From assembly GCA_019915015.1 (NCBI GenBank), contig JAHBBC010000019.1:558001-622000 (forward strand): a stretch of DNA of 64,000 nucleotides, written 5' to 3'. The notes below the pieces were generated by a model. That model did not search any database and was not told where the DNA came from. It worked only from the letters and a program-made list of their open reading frames with translations. The DNA comes from Auriscalpium vulgare (lineage: Eukaryota; Basidiomycota; Agaricomycetes; Russulales; Auriscalpiaceae). This document shows, in pieces, positions 1 through 10,841 of the stretch. The position numbers were made by a program, and so were the translations under genes. Every line of letters begins with the position of its first letter. Positions within the stretch are counted from its first letter, which is position 1.

Positions 1-627
1 TTGAGTTCCCGAGTCTCGGGACCTTGCCATGGCTTCGAGACTGGGATAGCCACACATGGCTATCCGAGGCCATACGAGCCGAAGCGAGACTAGGGACCTA
101 GCCAAGGCGGCAGGACTCAGTTAGTGCATGCATGGCTATGTGATGCGATGCGAGCAGAGGGCAGTCTAGTAGTCACTAATCATCTTATGGCTGTAGCAAT
201 TCAAATACAGAATAAAGTTTCTATTGCATGAGGTTACAGTAAAGTATTAAGTGATACACTGAATATATAACCGACGCCTACACGACATTGGGCACCCAGT
301 TTACCTTACACCACGCCGCACCCGGGCCGCCCACAGAGACCCTCACGCACGAGCAGCGCATGTATGCGCACAGAAAGTGTTGTCGAGGAAGGGTGAGACA
401 TGGGGTGTATGCATACCGGATACACTGGAACACTTGTTAGGCAAGCAAGCAAGAACAAATCAAGACGCAAGAGCGTACCACAAATGCTCGCGGAGGTTGT
501 CACGGTCGTAACACACTGCGGACGCATTGTCAGATCCGGGAAGTCGAAAGCGGAGACGTCAAGTACCTAGCCAAGATAACTCGGGGGCGAGTAACCTCAA
601 ACAGCCAAATTACTACAAACAGCGAGC
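1..627. other. Left flank of the hAT element, no gene seen
   Basis: No convincing coding region. A short minus-strand open frame at 306-527 has no recognisable motif and no clear exon partners. A perfect 8-base inverted repeat (44-51 and 58-65, loop of 6) forms a possible small hairpin. The stretch ends at the target-site duplication of the hAT transposon. Confidence 0.5.
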
Positions 628-635
628 ATGAGCAG
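628..635. repeat. Left target-site duplication of hAT element (ATGAGCAG)
   Basis: The 8 bases ATGAGCAG directly precede the left terminal CAGTGATGCG and are repeated exactly after the right terminus at 4210-4217. Eight-base duplications are the hallmark of hAT insertion. Confidence 0.95.
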
Positions 636-645
636 CAGTGATGCG
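636..645 (+). repeat. hAT left terminal inverted repeat
   Basis: CAGTGATGCG, a perfect inverted match to 4200-4209. Beyond these 10 bases the two ends realign on a shared GACCCGGGTCATGACC block after a 7-base difference, the right end carrying 7 extra bases. Confidence 0.93.
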
Positions 646-653
646 CTGACCCG

Positions 654-706
654 GGTCATGACCTCGGTCATGACCCGTCACGAATCCTGACCCCAAGGTC
701 ATGACC
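654..706. repeat. hAT left subterminal palindrome array
   Basis: Three exact copies of the palindrome GGTCATGACC (654-663, 666-675, 697-706) lie within 53 bases. They are likely binding sites for the transposase BED zinc finger; this role is inferred from other hAT elements. Confidence 0.85.
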
Positions 707-1063
707 GGGGTCAAAGGTCAACGGCAACTGATGCCAAGAGACCGGGCTTGACAACGCGGTCAGTTATCCACGTCCGTGAGCGCCGAGTCACACGTGTGAC
801 CAAGAGTGACGCCGTGTACTACCTCTATTTTACTTCCTCACAGGAAGGCTCAATATCTGGACAATGTTTGCGTAGTCTTATAATTATCATAAGAACATGC
901 CTGCCAAGTTTTGTCCATTTAAACGACGATGCCGCGCCTGCAGAACAGGCCTTATAGGGTGTGACATTGAGCGCTTCATAAGCCCGTGCGGACGCAATGA
1001 TAAGTTGGCACTCGACAAGAATATTTGTGTTTACTATATAGACAGGGGATAGACTCCATGGAA

Positions 1064-3927
1064 TCAAACCGGTGCAGCGGCAGGAGGATAGCAGACCTCC
1101 CTAGCAAGCTCCTCATGAAAGTCAACCTCTCGTCGCAAAACTTCCTCACCAGACTTCCAGGACTTCAAGAGGATGTCGAGCGAGGAATCCACTCGCAGGC
1201 CTGTGGTAGGATCTGGCAGCGAGAACAAATTCTCGAGCTGAAGATCAGTCGGAGAATATCCAAGCTCGGACGCAACAGCCGACGACGCCGACGAGGAAGC
1301 GGCGTCCTCTGCTTCAGCCACTGCTGTAGCTGTAGCCACTAACTCATCCGCCATCTCGTCAAATAGCCCTGGCGTGTTTGTGTCGCCGCCTTCTTCGACA
1401 CTGTCCTCAGGCTCGCTGGTGTCTGGAGGAGCAGTTGGCGCAGTAGCCGAAACAGCAGCACTGTGAGTGGCTGTGGTGGTGGCAGGGGGAAGGAAACCTT
1501 CTTGAATATTGAGCATGTCGATGTCGTCAGCTAGAGCGCGCTTTGCACGTTTTGCGCGTGGGTAGTCCTTCTCAATCTGGTGCTTGACGAGAACAGTCTT
1601 CCGAACGCGCTCCGGCTCCATGCGATTTCGTAGCTTCGAGTGAACGATACCAAAGGCGCTGAACAAACGTTCCGTGCCGGCAGAGTTGGGGACAATGCTC
1701 AGGACGAGAAGAGCAAGTCGGACGAGGCCATTTGCGCCGGTCGTCACACCGCTGCGATCGTGTTCACGCCAGAGATGCAGAAGGTTGACGCTCTGACCCT
1801 GGGGCATTGGCGCAGATAAGTAAACCTATCCTCGAATGCAGAGGGGCAACAGTAACGCACCTGGGAATCATATAGCACCTTGTGTGTTGCCAGCTCCATC
1901 CGCTCCTCGCTCCAGCGACCAATACCGTTCAAATAATCACTGAAAGCTTGTCGGCATTCCAAGTTCGGGTCCTCCTTGAAGAATCGCCGGAATGCACGGC
2001 GGAAGACTGCGTACGGAGCCATGAAGTCACAAAATGCTGATCCAGGCTTGAAAGGAGCACGTCACAGGTACGGGTTGAGCAGAATGGCCAGGATGAAGAG
2101 CTCACGATCCGTGTTGGCCCAGCGCCGTTGAATGCTGTCCAAGATCGATTCACGGACGCCTTGATCAACCTCTGGGCGGGAGAAGGCACATGTGAGGTGG
2201 ACGATTGCAGACATGACGACATCAAGGCGTGCGCTGTCGCTCTGCGTGATGTTCGAGGCGACTGCGAGGGGCTCGAGGTGGAGTTTGATTCTAGAAAACA
2301 ATAGTAAGTCTCTTTGATTGTCTTCACCTCAAATTGAATGGAGCTCACTCTCGAAGACCCATCCAGAAACTGGTCGTGCTTATGATGTCGACAATCTGTA
2401 TTGCTTTCAGCTTGGCTTTGCGCTCATTACCGACCGTTGCAATTAATTCATCCCGGAGATCGTTTGCGGCTCGCCAGATGAATTGTTCGAGCTCAAGTAA
2501 ACGCCGAACGGAGAGGTAATATGACGTCCAGCGCGTAGGGACGGGGAGAAGCAGGCATAGGATCTTGCCAGCGAGGCTCTGCTGTAGGTCTTTCAGGATT
2601 CCGAGCGCGCGCCCATGGTGATTGAACCACTTGACAACTTCCAGGGCCTGATTGACAACACCTTTCAAGCGTGCATTTCTCTTGAAGTAGTCGCCGACAA
2701 TAAGGTTGACCTGACGTGGGCAAAGCAGGCAAGTGAGCAACGCAGCTGCTAACCATATGCATGAGACGTACTTGATGAGCCCAGCAAGCCACAACTGCAA
2801 TCCACGGACGTTTCAGGACAAGAAGTCGTCGCATTGATGCAGCATCGCCACCGGAGTCCGTGCAGTAGGCAACGAGGAAGATTCCAAGGGCAGTGATACA
2901 GTAGTCGATTTCTTTTTCAACCATCGCGAGTAGATTTGCTGCAGTCTTCTTCTCCGACGTGATTTCAAAGACATTCAAGATATGCGGCTGGTATCAGGAA
3001 GGTGAGTAACCAGTACGTCTCGATGGCATACAACTTACCATATATTCGACGTTTACCATAGATCCGATAAGCGAAGCCTTAGCGACATTCTTCCAGCCGT
3101 CACACTGCCCTGTCCCGTATCGTCCCTTCACCTCCACCTTCATCCCTTCGACAACGCGATCCGCCTGCTGGTCCAGAATGCGGCCCGACAATTGTTCCCG
3201 ACCAGGCAGCAGCGAGCCTGGTAAATACTTTGCAAACCACTGCTTCCAATACGGATGCGCGACGGACCACCAAGCCGTATTCGATGCAATCAGCAGCAGG
3301 CACAGGTCGGCCTCGAACTCGTTCTGCTGGGCCTGCGTCCACGTTCGTTGGATTGGGGTAGTCTCGCCATAGAAAGGTGTGCCGCTGCTGCTGACGGATT
3401 GGAGAGAGGCCGATGCTACCAGGGTATGTGACAGCCCGCTCGAGAGATCTCCAGGTGGTCCGGCGGGAGTGCCGACAATTCCAGTTGTGTGCGCCGGTTG
3501 TCCAGCGGACGAGCCAGATGCAGTGAGTCCTTCCACAGCGCCATTCCCAATCTTGTATCTTATTTGGAGGTCTAGTAGGGCTCGGGACCGCACCCAAGTC
3601 TCGACGTTTTCGCATCGAGAAAGGTGCTTGTACAGATCGATGGGCTTCGCGCAGAAAGCCGTCGTGATGTTGGTGAGGACTGTGATATGTATGTAAGTCT
3701 CTGTAAACATTGACTAATTCCGAAGGCAACTTACGAGCTTCTCGGATCACAGTCTCCGTGCGTCGACCCATCTCCGGTCCCTGCAACTCCTGCTTCATTA
3801 TCTCCCGTATTTTCCCCAGCAAGCAGGCTTCACAGCGCGCCGCAGGAAAGTATCTGTTGGTCTTGTATTTCTCGGTGCTGATGTGAAAATTCGAGCGTGC
3901 CCACTGATGGACGGTGGCTGGCCCCAT
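1064..3927 (-). CDS. hAT transposase (BED zinc finger, DUF659-like core, hAT dimerisation domain)
   Basis: This enzyme would excise and reinsert the element by DDE-type chemistry in the nucleus. The start at 3927 (MGPATVHQWARSNF) gives a BED-like finger: W and F early, CEAC (C-x2-C), then after an intron HLSRC (H-x3-C). The core follows in several exons: CDGWKNVAK around 3090-3110, matching the DGWTN-type first catalytic Asp block, and YCTDSGGDA around 2870, matching the second Asp block. The C-terminus has the classic hAT dimerisation signature NSAGTERLFSAFG with a following KLRNRM (about 1640-1710), then an acidic, Ser/Ala-rich tail to 1064. At least five introns are needed to join the frames. 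I see no obvious inactivating stop inside the recognisable domains, but I cannot prove that every junction splices cleanly. Confidence 0.85.
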
Positions 3928-4041
3928 CTTCGTGGTGTGACGGGCGCCCGGGGATGAATGAGAGGGTACTCTCGAGGTTGTTACTGGGCTCGTCGACCAA
4001 ATCCAACGTCGGCGAGGCTTTTCGGCTCGTTTGACAGCCAG

Positions 4042-4048
4042 TATATAA
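4042..4048 (-). promoter_or_regulatory. TATA-like box for the hAT transposase
   Basis: On the minus strand the sequence reads TTATATAC about 115 bases upstream of the start codon at 3927. Position and sequence fit a fungal core promoter lying inside the element, between the right subterminal repeats and the gene. Confidence 0.4.
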
Positions 4049-4126
4049 TTTGGGCAATAAAGGGAGTTATATTACAGAGCCAAGCTAGATCTACGGTCCC
4101 ATATCCTGCGCTTGACCGTTGACCGG

Positions 4127-4184
4127 AGTCATGACCCTAGCTGACCCCCAGTCATGACCCTGACTGCGGTCAAAGGTCATGACC
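4127..4184. repeat. hAT right subterminal palindrome array
   Basis: AGTCATGACC at 4127-4136 and 4150-4159 and GGTCATGACC at 4175-4184. They mirror the three copies at the left end, giving six in the element. Confidence 0.85.
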
Positions 4185-4199
4185 CGGGTCAGGTTCCGA

Positions 4200-4209
4200 C
4201 GCATCACTG
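4200..4209 (-). repeat. hAT right terminal inverted repeat
   Basis: CGCATCACTG, the exact reverse complement of 636-645. Confidence 0.93.
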
Positions 4210-4217
4210 ATGAGCAG
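4210..4217. repeat. Right target-site duplication of hAT element (ATGAGCAG)
   Basis: Exact copy of 628-635 directly after the right terminus. Confidence 0.95.
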
Positions 4218-5396
4218 TGCTGAAGGATAGCAGACGCGCATGGTAAATGAAGGCGTACCTGGTCACCGACACAGTGAACAAAAGGCTCAACTCCTGGGGG
4301 ATCCTTGTCAGTTGCGAGCTGAAGGGAGCTCACTTGCAGAATTCAGCGCTCGAAGAGATAACTGGGGAGGTCAGGGAGGCAGGAAGCGCATATACGGGCA
4401 GACGGGCGTTGGTGGGATGAGGGAGGGAGGGAAAGGTCGACGAGGCATTGGATGTGTTCCACCGCCCTATATATACGGTGAGCAGCGGAGTTTAAACGCG
4501 CGACGGGACACGTCATCGCGCCACCGCATATATTTTGCCCAGTACTACGCGCGCCAGAGTCTAAGTCCCTCGCGCGCCGCCTGCCACCCGAAGTCCCTCT
4601 GCCACTTGCTTCTCCCCTTCCAGAAAACTCATGCCCTGCAATATCATCTCCCGGCGCATACTCAATGTCAAGCACAACTTGCGCTGCTGGGCCCTCCGAT
4701 GGTCATCTCTGAGTCCAAGAGCTCAATCCAAGTCTCATCGCCACCCTCAGAAGCTTCGTCAGCGTCTACCGCAGTGTGCGAGGGTGATGCTCGCGCCAAC
4801 AGCCAGAGCGTGCACGGCGGACTGGAAGGTGGTTGAGGCGTTTGCAATTGAGGAGCGCGCGAAAAGCATACGGTGCGCGCTCGTACCTTGTTTATATTTT
4901 CTCTGTGCTCACATTCACATCTATTTACTAGGTACGGAGGTGCATAACATTTGCCTTGACAAATTCAGCGTCATATACGCCCAGCCTCACTGTCTCTTGC
5001 CTCTCCCCACAAACTCTTACGGTCACAACAAATCCACTCCTTCACCAGACTCTTTATGCCCACATACCAGCCACCCGATGCAAAACATAACCCAGCACTG
5101 TCCTTCACCACAATGTCAACGGCATCCAACGGCGACGTGCCCAGCAAGTAGGCTACATCAGAATTAGGGCCCTTGGCTGGCAGACCCCCAGGCATGGTAC
5201 CCGCACCATATACAGACACCCCGGATCATCTTTGTAATTTGCCCTCGTAGTAGCGTAGCAGTAAGCAAAAATACACGTGAGCGCGTCGACGCGTCTGCCT
5301 ATCAACAGAGTCACGAGCCCAGCGCGGAGCAGAGGACAGGAGAATCTCGACGGGCCTCTTGCACCTCCACACACACTCTCGCCGATACCCTTATTT
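4218..5396. other. Intergenic stretch between hAT element and helicase gene
   Basis: Open frames on both strands (plus 4240-4836 and 4631-5167, minus 4343-4675) are short, rich in Ser/Arg/Pro and without recognisable motifs. A TATA-like CTATATATAC lies near 4466-4478. It probably holds the upstream region of the helicase gene; nothing firmer can be said. Confidence 0.4.
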
Positions 5397-7687
5397 ATGC
5401 CCGGCACCGGGCAGGACCGCTGGACGTCCCCCGGCGGGCAAAAGCTCATAACGACGATCTTGAAAGCCGCCATCACGGCCTGGCCAGATGGCCCGCATGT
5501 CTGGCAAGTGGAGGCGACAGCACATATCCTGGAGGGCAGGAATGAGCTCGTCATAGCGCCGTGCGGAGAGGGAAAGACGGCAGTGATGTACCTGCATCTG
5601 CTCGTCCGGAGAGCTCTGCAAGAAAACCCGACCCTTCCGCGACTCGGTGTTGACGTGGTCGAGACGCCGGTCGTCCTCACGGTAACACCACTTACAGCAC
5701 TCGCCGACAGCCAGGTGAGATTATCGTCTGGAGAGTGAGCAGTGTATGGTACTTACCTCTGGATAGGTTGAGGAGATGTCGAGGATGGGGATCAACGCAG
5801 TATCGCTCGACAGCCATGCGATGCGAGACGCGCAGCTTGCCGGCGAAGACATTATGAAGAGGGTCAGAGCGTGCGACTGGTCTGTCGTGCTTACCTCTCC
5901 GGAGCGCCTCTCGACGCCCGAATTCGACGCCGTCCTGCACGACGACGAATTCATCCGGAACTTGGCACTGTACTGCGGGGACGAAGCGCACACCATCGTT
6001 CCCTGGAGCCTGTCTTTTCGGGAGTGCTACGGGGAGATCAATCGTGTTGTTGCCCGCATCCCGTCGTGCGTACCTGTGCTGCTCATGACCACGACACTCA
6101 CGCTCGACGCCGAGAAGACGCTGCTCTCGCTGATGGGCTTCCGCGCGCGGCACTATCACACCATTCGGCGTCCAATCGAGCGGCCAAACATGCGGATCAT
6201 CTTCCGCACCTTGCACCACGGCCTCGGCGGCCTCGAGTTCCAGGACCTAGCGTGGATCACCCAGCACCGGCACAAGACTCTCCTATACTGCGAAAATTTC
6301 CGTCAGTGCTTCCGTCTCGCGTCGTACTTGCAGCGCCTCTTGCCCCTCGCGACTCGGCAGCAGAACATTCGCGTTTACGACGGGCTCAGCGATGACTCCA
6401 TCCTCAACGGCAACGAGAACGAAGCCATCCTGCGCGACTTCAAGAACGACCCAGAGACCTTCGTTGTTGCCGCAACGATGAAGTTCGGGATGGGTGTCGA
6501 CGTGCGCGGCGTTCGGATCTCCGCAAATGTTGGCATCCCTAAAACTGCATCGCAAATACATCAGCAGAATGGGCGCGCGGTGCGCAACAAAAATGACATA
6601 GGAATTGGAATCACGTACGTCGAGATGGCACATGTCAAGTCCGTCGTTGAGGAGTATGACAAGTCGCATGCCGACGTGGACCTTGACGACGTGGACGTTC
6701 TTCCAGCGCCAACGCCAGAGGAGTTGCAAGCTCAGGCAGCCGGACGCACCGCACGCAAACCAAAGCCAAAGGGCAACAATGAAGGCGGCAGTCTTGAAGA
6801 CCCCGAGCTGCGCAGGCTCGTCCTCTGCCACGCAAAGCAACTCTGCCTCGTGGCAGAGTTCAACCGCTTGTTTGGAGGTCCTGATGTGACTTCTCCCGAG
6901 CTTGCTTCTTGCATTACGGCACGAAGGCGCCTGCCGTGCTCGAGCTGCTTGCACCGAGTGCCCGCTTCTCAGCGCCTTCCCTTGCGTCTCACACAACCAG
7001 CTCGTCCTCTGGCACAGGACACTCCCGACAGTGCTCCCACCCATCCTCTTCCTCCTTCACAGAATGATCCTTTCCTAGACGACATGGCCGAAGAAGACAG
7101 CGCGCCCGCAAAGACAGTGCAGCGGGCCAAACTCACTGGCGCCATGGAGACGATTGCGCGGACCGCCATCGATAAATTCTGCCTCAAACATTGGGTCAAT
7201 AAGCCGGCGTGCGGCGCGTTCTTTTGGCTTCCGTACACCACCTTCATTCCTGACGACATCCTTTCGGATCTTATCAACAATCTTCATCTCATTCGCGACC
7301 GGGAGGCGTTGGCACGCTATGCCCTCGACTGGAAGTTCCTCGAGGACGACGGCAACGCGTTATTTGACGTTATACGTGGCCTCAACGCGGAGTTTGATGC
7401 GATGCGGAAGGAGGCAAATGAGAAGAAGGCAGCAAAGGCACGAGCGACGCATGCGAGGAATGCAGCTGCTCGGAGTACGTCCTTCTCTTCATGTCTTGGC
7501 TGACTGCAGCTTATTGGTGTTAACAGAAGCCGAGCGAGAAATTGAGAATGCGCCTGCTGCGCCGACATCACCGGTCACAAGTCCCCGTCGCAAGCGTGCC
7601 GTACCGCCGTCAGATCCTCGCAGCCCGGGGCATCGTTCAAAACAACGGCGAATACAATGTCAGTATGCATTGTTCTTTCTACACTAG
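5397..7687 (+). CDS. RecQ-like DEAH-box helicase
   Basis: A superfamily 2 helicase that would unwind DNA using ATP. From the ATG at 5397 the first exon gives Walker A APCGEGKTA and motif Ia TVTPLTALADSQV. A short intron (about 5715-5766) leads to GDEAHTI (motif II, DEAH) with the RecQ-type W-x3-FR-x2-Y that follows, then motif III MTTTLT, RPN, and in the second RecA lobe ATMKFGMGVDVRGVR (motif V) and QQNGRAVRNKN (motif VI). The Cys-rich part CHAKQLC, then CITARRRLPCSSC, looks like a RecQ zinc-binding subdomain. The C-terminus is unique, about 200 residues and rich in Ala/Lys/Arg. A last intron (about 7475-7527, GTACGT to ACAG) extends the frame into a basic tail that stops at 7685-7687. Motif I and motif VI differ from classical RecQ (GGGKS; GRAGRDG), so this is a divergent branch. 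It converges with the DUF6589 gene, and the two overlap by 4 bases. Confidence 0.85.
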
Positions 7688-10600
7688 TCTTGAATATTAA
7701 TGCCGCCCTCATCGCAGGAGATCGGGACGTGTAGATACGTTGACGCATCCTCATAACCCGCTGGCACCTCCGCTTCCACATGTTTGTTATCCCACTCCTC
7801 CATTGTTTGCTCAATATACTCCTCCAACTTGTCCCCCGCTCCCAGTCGGCGATGGCCCTGGCTCAGACTGTCCTCCGCGTGATGTCCGAAGTCGCGCCCA
7901 TTGTGCCGGCGATGTAGGTCATGATCGCGGCACACGCGCATAGCCTCACGGAGTTCGTTGTTCATGTGCGGCTCCGTGTGGCCCTTCCGTCGGCTTTTAA
8001 GCTTCACGCCGCTCTCTAGTTCTTCGGTTATCTCGAGGAAGTGCTGCACGTGCATCGCGAGCACATTCCGGTACCAGTTATTGTCAAACTCTTTTCCTTT
8101 TTGCTGAGCGAGTTCTTCTAGCCAGTGATTGAAGTGTTCTTGCATGAGGTCAAGTTCCAAGAAGTGACCCGGTTTTCCTTTCAGATTGACGAGCCAGTTT
8201 TTGAACAGTGCCTCTCGGGTTGCCGCTGGATAGTCGTGCTCGAGGTTGATGAACATCTCGACCAAGTAAGCCGCATAATTCGAGTTTCCCGCCCCCGCAA
8301 AGGTGAATATCCAGACCTACATATCTCTCAGCACTGATCAATGTTCACCAGATCAGTACATACCTTCATGATTTCCCACGCGCGAGCGGCATCACCCAGA
8401 GCGACTGCGCGGACGACCTCAAGGAACCATATGCCGTCGCGCATACGCAAAATTGAGTTTGCGAGTGGCCAGTCTCCCCTGAAGTTGTCGCCTTCTGCCG
8501 CGCCGGCGACTTCTTCCGCCGTCGCAATCGGTGCGTCGGATAAATCCGGCTTGTCGCGGGCCTGAATTGCTCTGTAGTACCCCAGGCTTGTTGCATATTG
8601 ACATGCCAGTAGGTCTGCGTCTTCAAGGAGGATCAAAATGGACGGTACGTCATCCTCCTCCTTCAGTTTGTCGAAATATGCCACAAGATCGCTTGTTCCC
8701 AGCTTCACTCTGCGCAGGTTAGTGTCAGCGGCCTCGATGTCATGTATTGAGTAAGTGACGCACTCCCAGCAGTTGAGAATGTGTGCCCTAACGTCGATGT
8801 CAAGCAGCTTTGCGTATGTGTAATAATCCACCTTGTGCATATCCGAAGGCGTCGGTGTATTGACGGCCTTTGCCATGAAGCCCAATGTCGACGGATCGGA
8901 CATGCTGTGCGGCCCTCCCCAGTGAATGCGACAGATACAACTGAGGTCCGTCCATTTTGTGTGCCATATCTCGAGCACGGGACGGACAAACTGCAGGGCT
9001 GTGAACTTGTTTGCGCTGATCGACAGGTACTTCAGCACCTTGTGCATGCCATCGAAGCTCTTCCCATCGCCATGGAAGAACATCAGCCGCTTGCCAATTG
9101 TCTCCCGCGTGATGCCCAGCTGGTTCAGGAAGTCTGCAAGCGCGTCACGTAGGCCTTTCGTTGACACTTCATTCGCGCTGTTCGTGCCTAGCGGATACAC
9201 TTTGGTGCGCCGTTTCGGGTTTATGGGGACCTTCTGGGCGGCTTCTTTGAACTTTCTGCTGACATCTGATCTGTAGTGGGCCAGTGCGGGGACAAAAGTG
9301 ACGAGGGTTTCGAGGAAATGGAATGCGCCAACCGTCTGTAAGTGATTATGGTCGATCTTGTCCGTTATATCTGAGATCTTGATGTCCCGTCGTGTTGCAG
9401 CTTCCATTTTATCCAAGATCGGCTGTAGTTCAAAGGCATCCGGCTTGCAGTCCTCCATCCCCACAGCCGTTCCCCACGTCCCTGTGATCATCCTACTCGC
9501 AGCTCCGATCCGGTGGAACCATCGCCGCGCATAGGCCTGGATGTTGTCGAAGACCACGATCGGAGGCACAACGTCCGGGTTCGCAAACAACTTCCGCACC
9601 TTCTCGCGCTGTGCCGTGGACATCGCAACCAAAGCTGCGCGTGTCATCGTGTATGACACGCACTGGGCAAGACGGCTCCCAATGCGGTACATGGACTGAT
9701 GTGCCTTTGTCGCGAAGAGGGTTATGCCGCGTGACATAGCAAATAGGTTCGTCCACGAGTTCCGAGCGAAGAGAACTTCACTGATAATACTTGTGCATAT
9801 CTAGAATGGGCACTGTGAGCTTCTTGTAGCGCCATCGAGGGCGTGATATGCACGACATCTTTCGGGCGGACCTCGTCCAATTCAGTGTCTCCTTTCGAGC
9901 TTGTTGATTCTGTTAGGCTGCTGAACAGTCCCCACATCGTCGGTGCGTGCCTCTGATATGTCTCCGCAAGCTTTTCGACTGAGAAGTCCTTGATGATGTC
10001 CCAGGATATCAATGGATCCTTCGAAACGGCGCCTTTCTTCTTGCGCGGCGGCGCAGCCCTTGCCCCCGATGGCGCCGGCGCCATTTCATCCGGCAGGCCA
10101 TCATCAAGTTCCATCGGACTGCCTGAAGACAATTAAGGTAAGCATCCCCATTATCTCTAGCAGATGATCTCCTTACCGGCTCGCTCCTCGACAGCGACAT
10201 TCTCACCATCATCTCCGGCTTCCACTGCGTCATGCGGCCCTTCTGCGTCTATTGCCTCAGCGTCAGCCATTTCCGTGTCGCCGTCGATCTGAGGACCGTC
10301 AGCGGCGGCGCTGTGCCCTCTGCTTGTACGAGGGTTGCCGCCGCTCGCCCGAACACGAAGTCCTGCCTTCCGAGAGCAGAGAACATCCGCCTCTGCCATC
10401 AATTCGTCCTTCACTCGCTGGACACTCCAGCTCGAGATTGCGGGCTGTGCGTAGCCGAGGGTATTCGGGTCTCGCGAGACAGAAAAAAAATGTTCCCATT
10501 CGTCGTGTCGATCGGCTGGTTTTGCGTACTTGTGATCGTACATTCTCTCGACAATGTCCACCGCCCGTACTTTCGAGAGGCTCGGGGCCAGAAATGATTT

Positions 10601-10841
10601 GAGCATGGCGCCGTGCTGCGAACCCGCATCGACATCTGGATCGAAGACTTCGTAGAGGAACTGGCCCAATGTGTAGTTGTTGCCCAGATTTGACAGCACT
10701 TTCCCAGCTCTCGTGGTGGGCTCTGCATTTCTTGCTGTATCCTGTCACATACTCAATGTCAATGTTGAATATCTCAATGAATCCGAGGCAGGTCACCTTT
10801 TTTCTGGGCATACTTTTCGCTCTTTTCTCGAGGACGGGCAA
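7684..10841 (-). CDS. DUF6589-type protein of unknown function
   Basis: The family is common and multicopy in Agaricomycetes. Its biochemical role is not established to my knowledge. The main exon (8328-9737, about 469 residues) carries the typical core, with GDGKSFDGMHKVLKYL, an IWHTKWTDLSCI block and a following IHWGGP. The C-terminal exon (7684-8265) is helical and rich in W, H and E, with an NWYRN motif. Upstream exons at 9722-10132 and 10157 to about 10733 supply an acidic low-complexity linker and an N-terminal LGNNYTLGQFLYEVFD segment. A plausible first exon starts at 10841 or 10811 (MPRKK) and splices GTGACC to ACAG into DTARNAEP. About five introns. The stop CTAG is shared with the convergent helicase. 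Conserved D, H and W clusters could form a nuclease-like site, but this is inference only. Confidence 0.75.

Larger units (their letters stand above)
636..4209 (-). mobile_element. Complete hAT-superfamily DNA transposon
   Basis: The element is about 3.57 kb. It begins CAGTGATGCG at 636 and ends with the exact reverse complement, CGCATCACTG, at 4200-4209. It is flanked by perfect 8-base duplications. Each end carries three copies of a near-palindrome, GGTCATGACC or AGTCATGACC: left at 654-663, 666-675 and 697-706; right at 4127-4136, 4150-4159 and 4175-4184. Such subterminal repeats are usual transposase-binding sites in hAT elements. One intron-containing transposase gene fills the interior on the minus strand. 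The 5-base start CAGTG fits the hAT terminal consensus. An unmutated duplication and matching termini suggest recent insertion. Confidence 0.95.

Noticed and set aside
4655..10760. CATACTCAATGTCAA words at about 4657 and 10749 as terminal repeats of a helicase/DUF6589 element
   Set aside because: The 15-base match is in the same orientation, has no matching flank and lies at different distances from the genes; likely chance.
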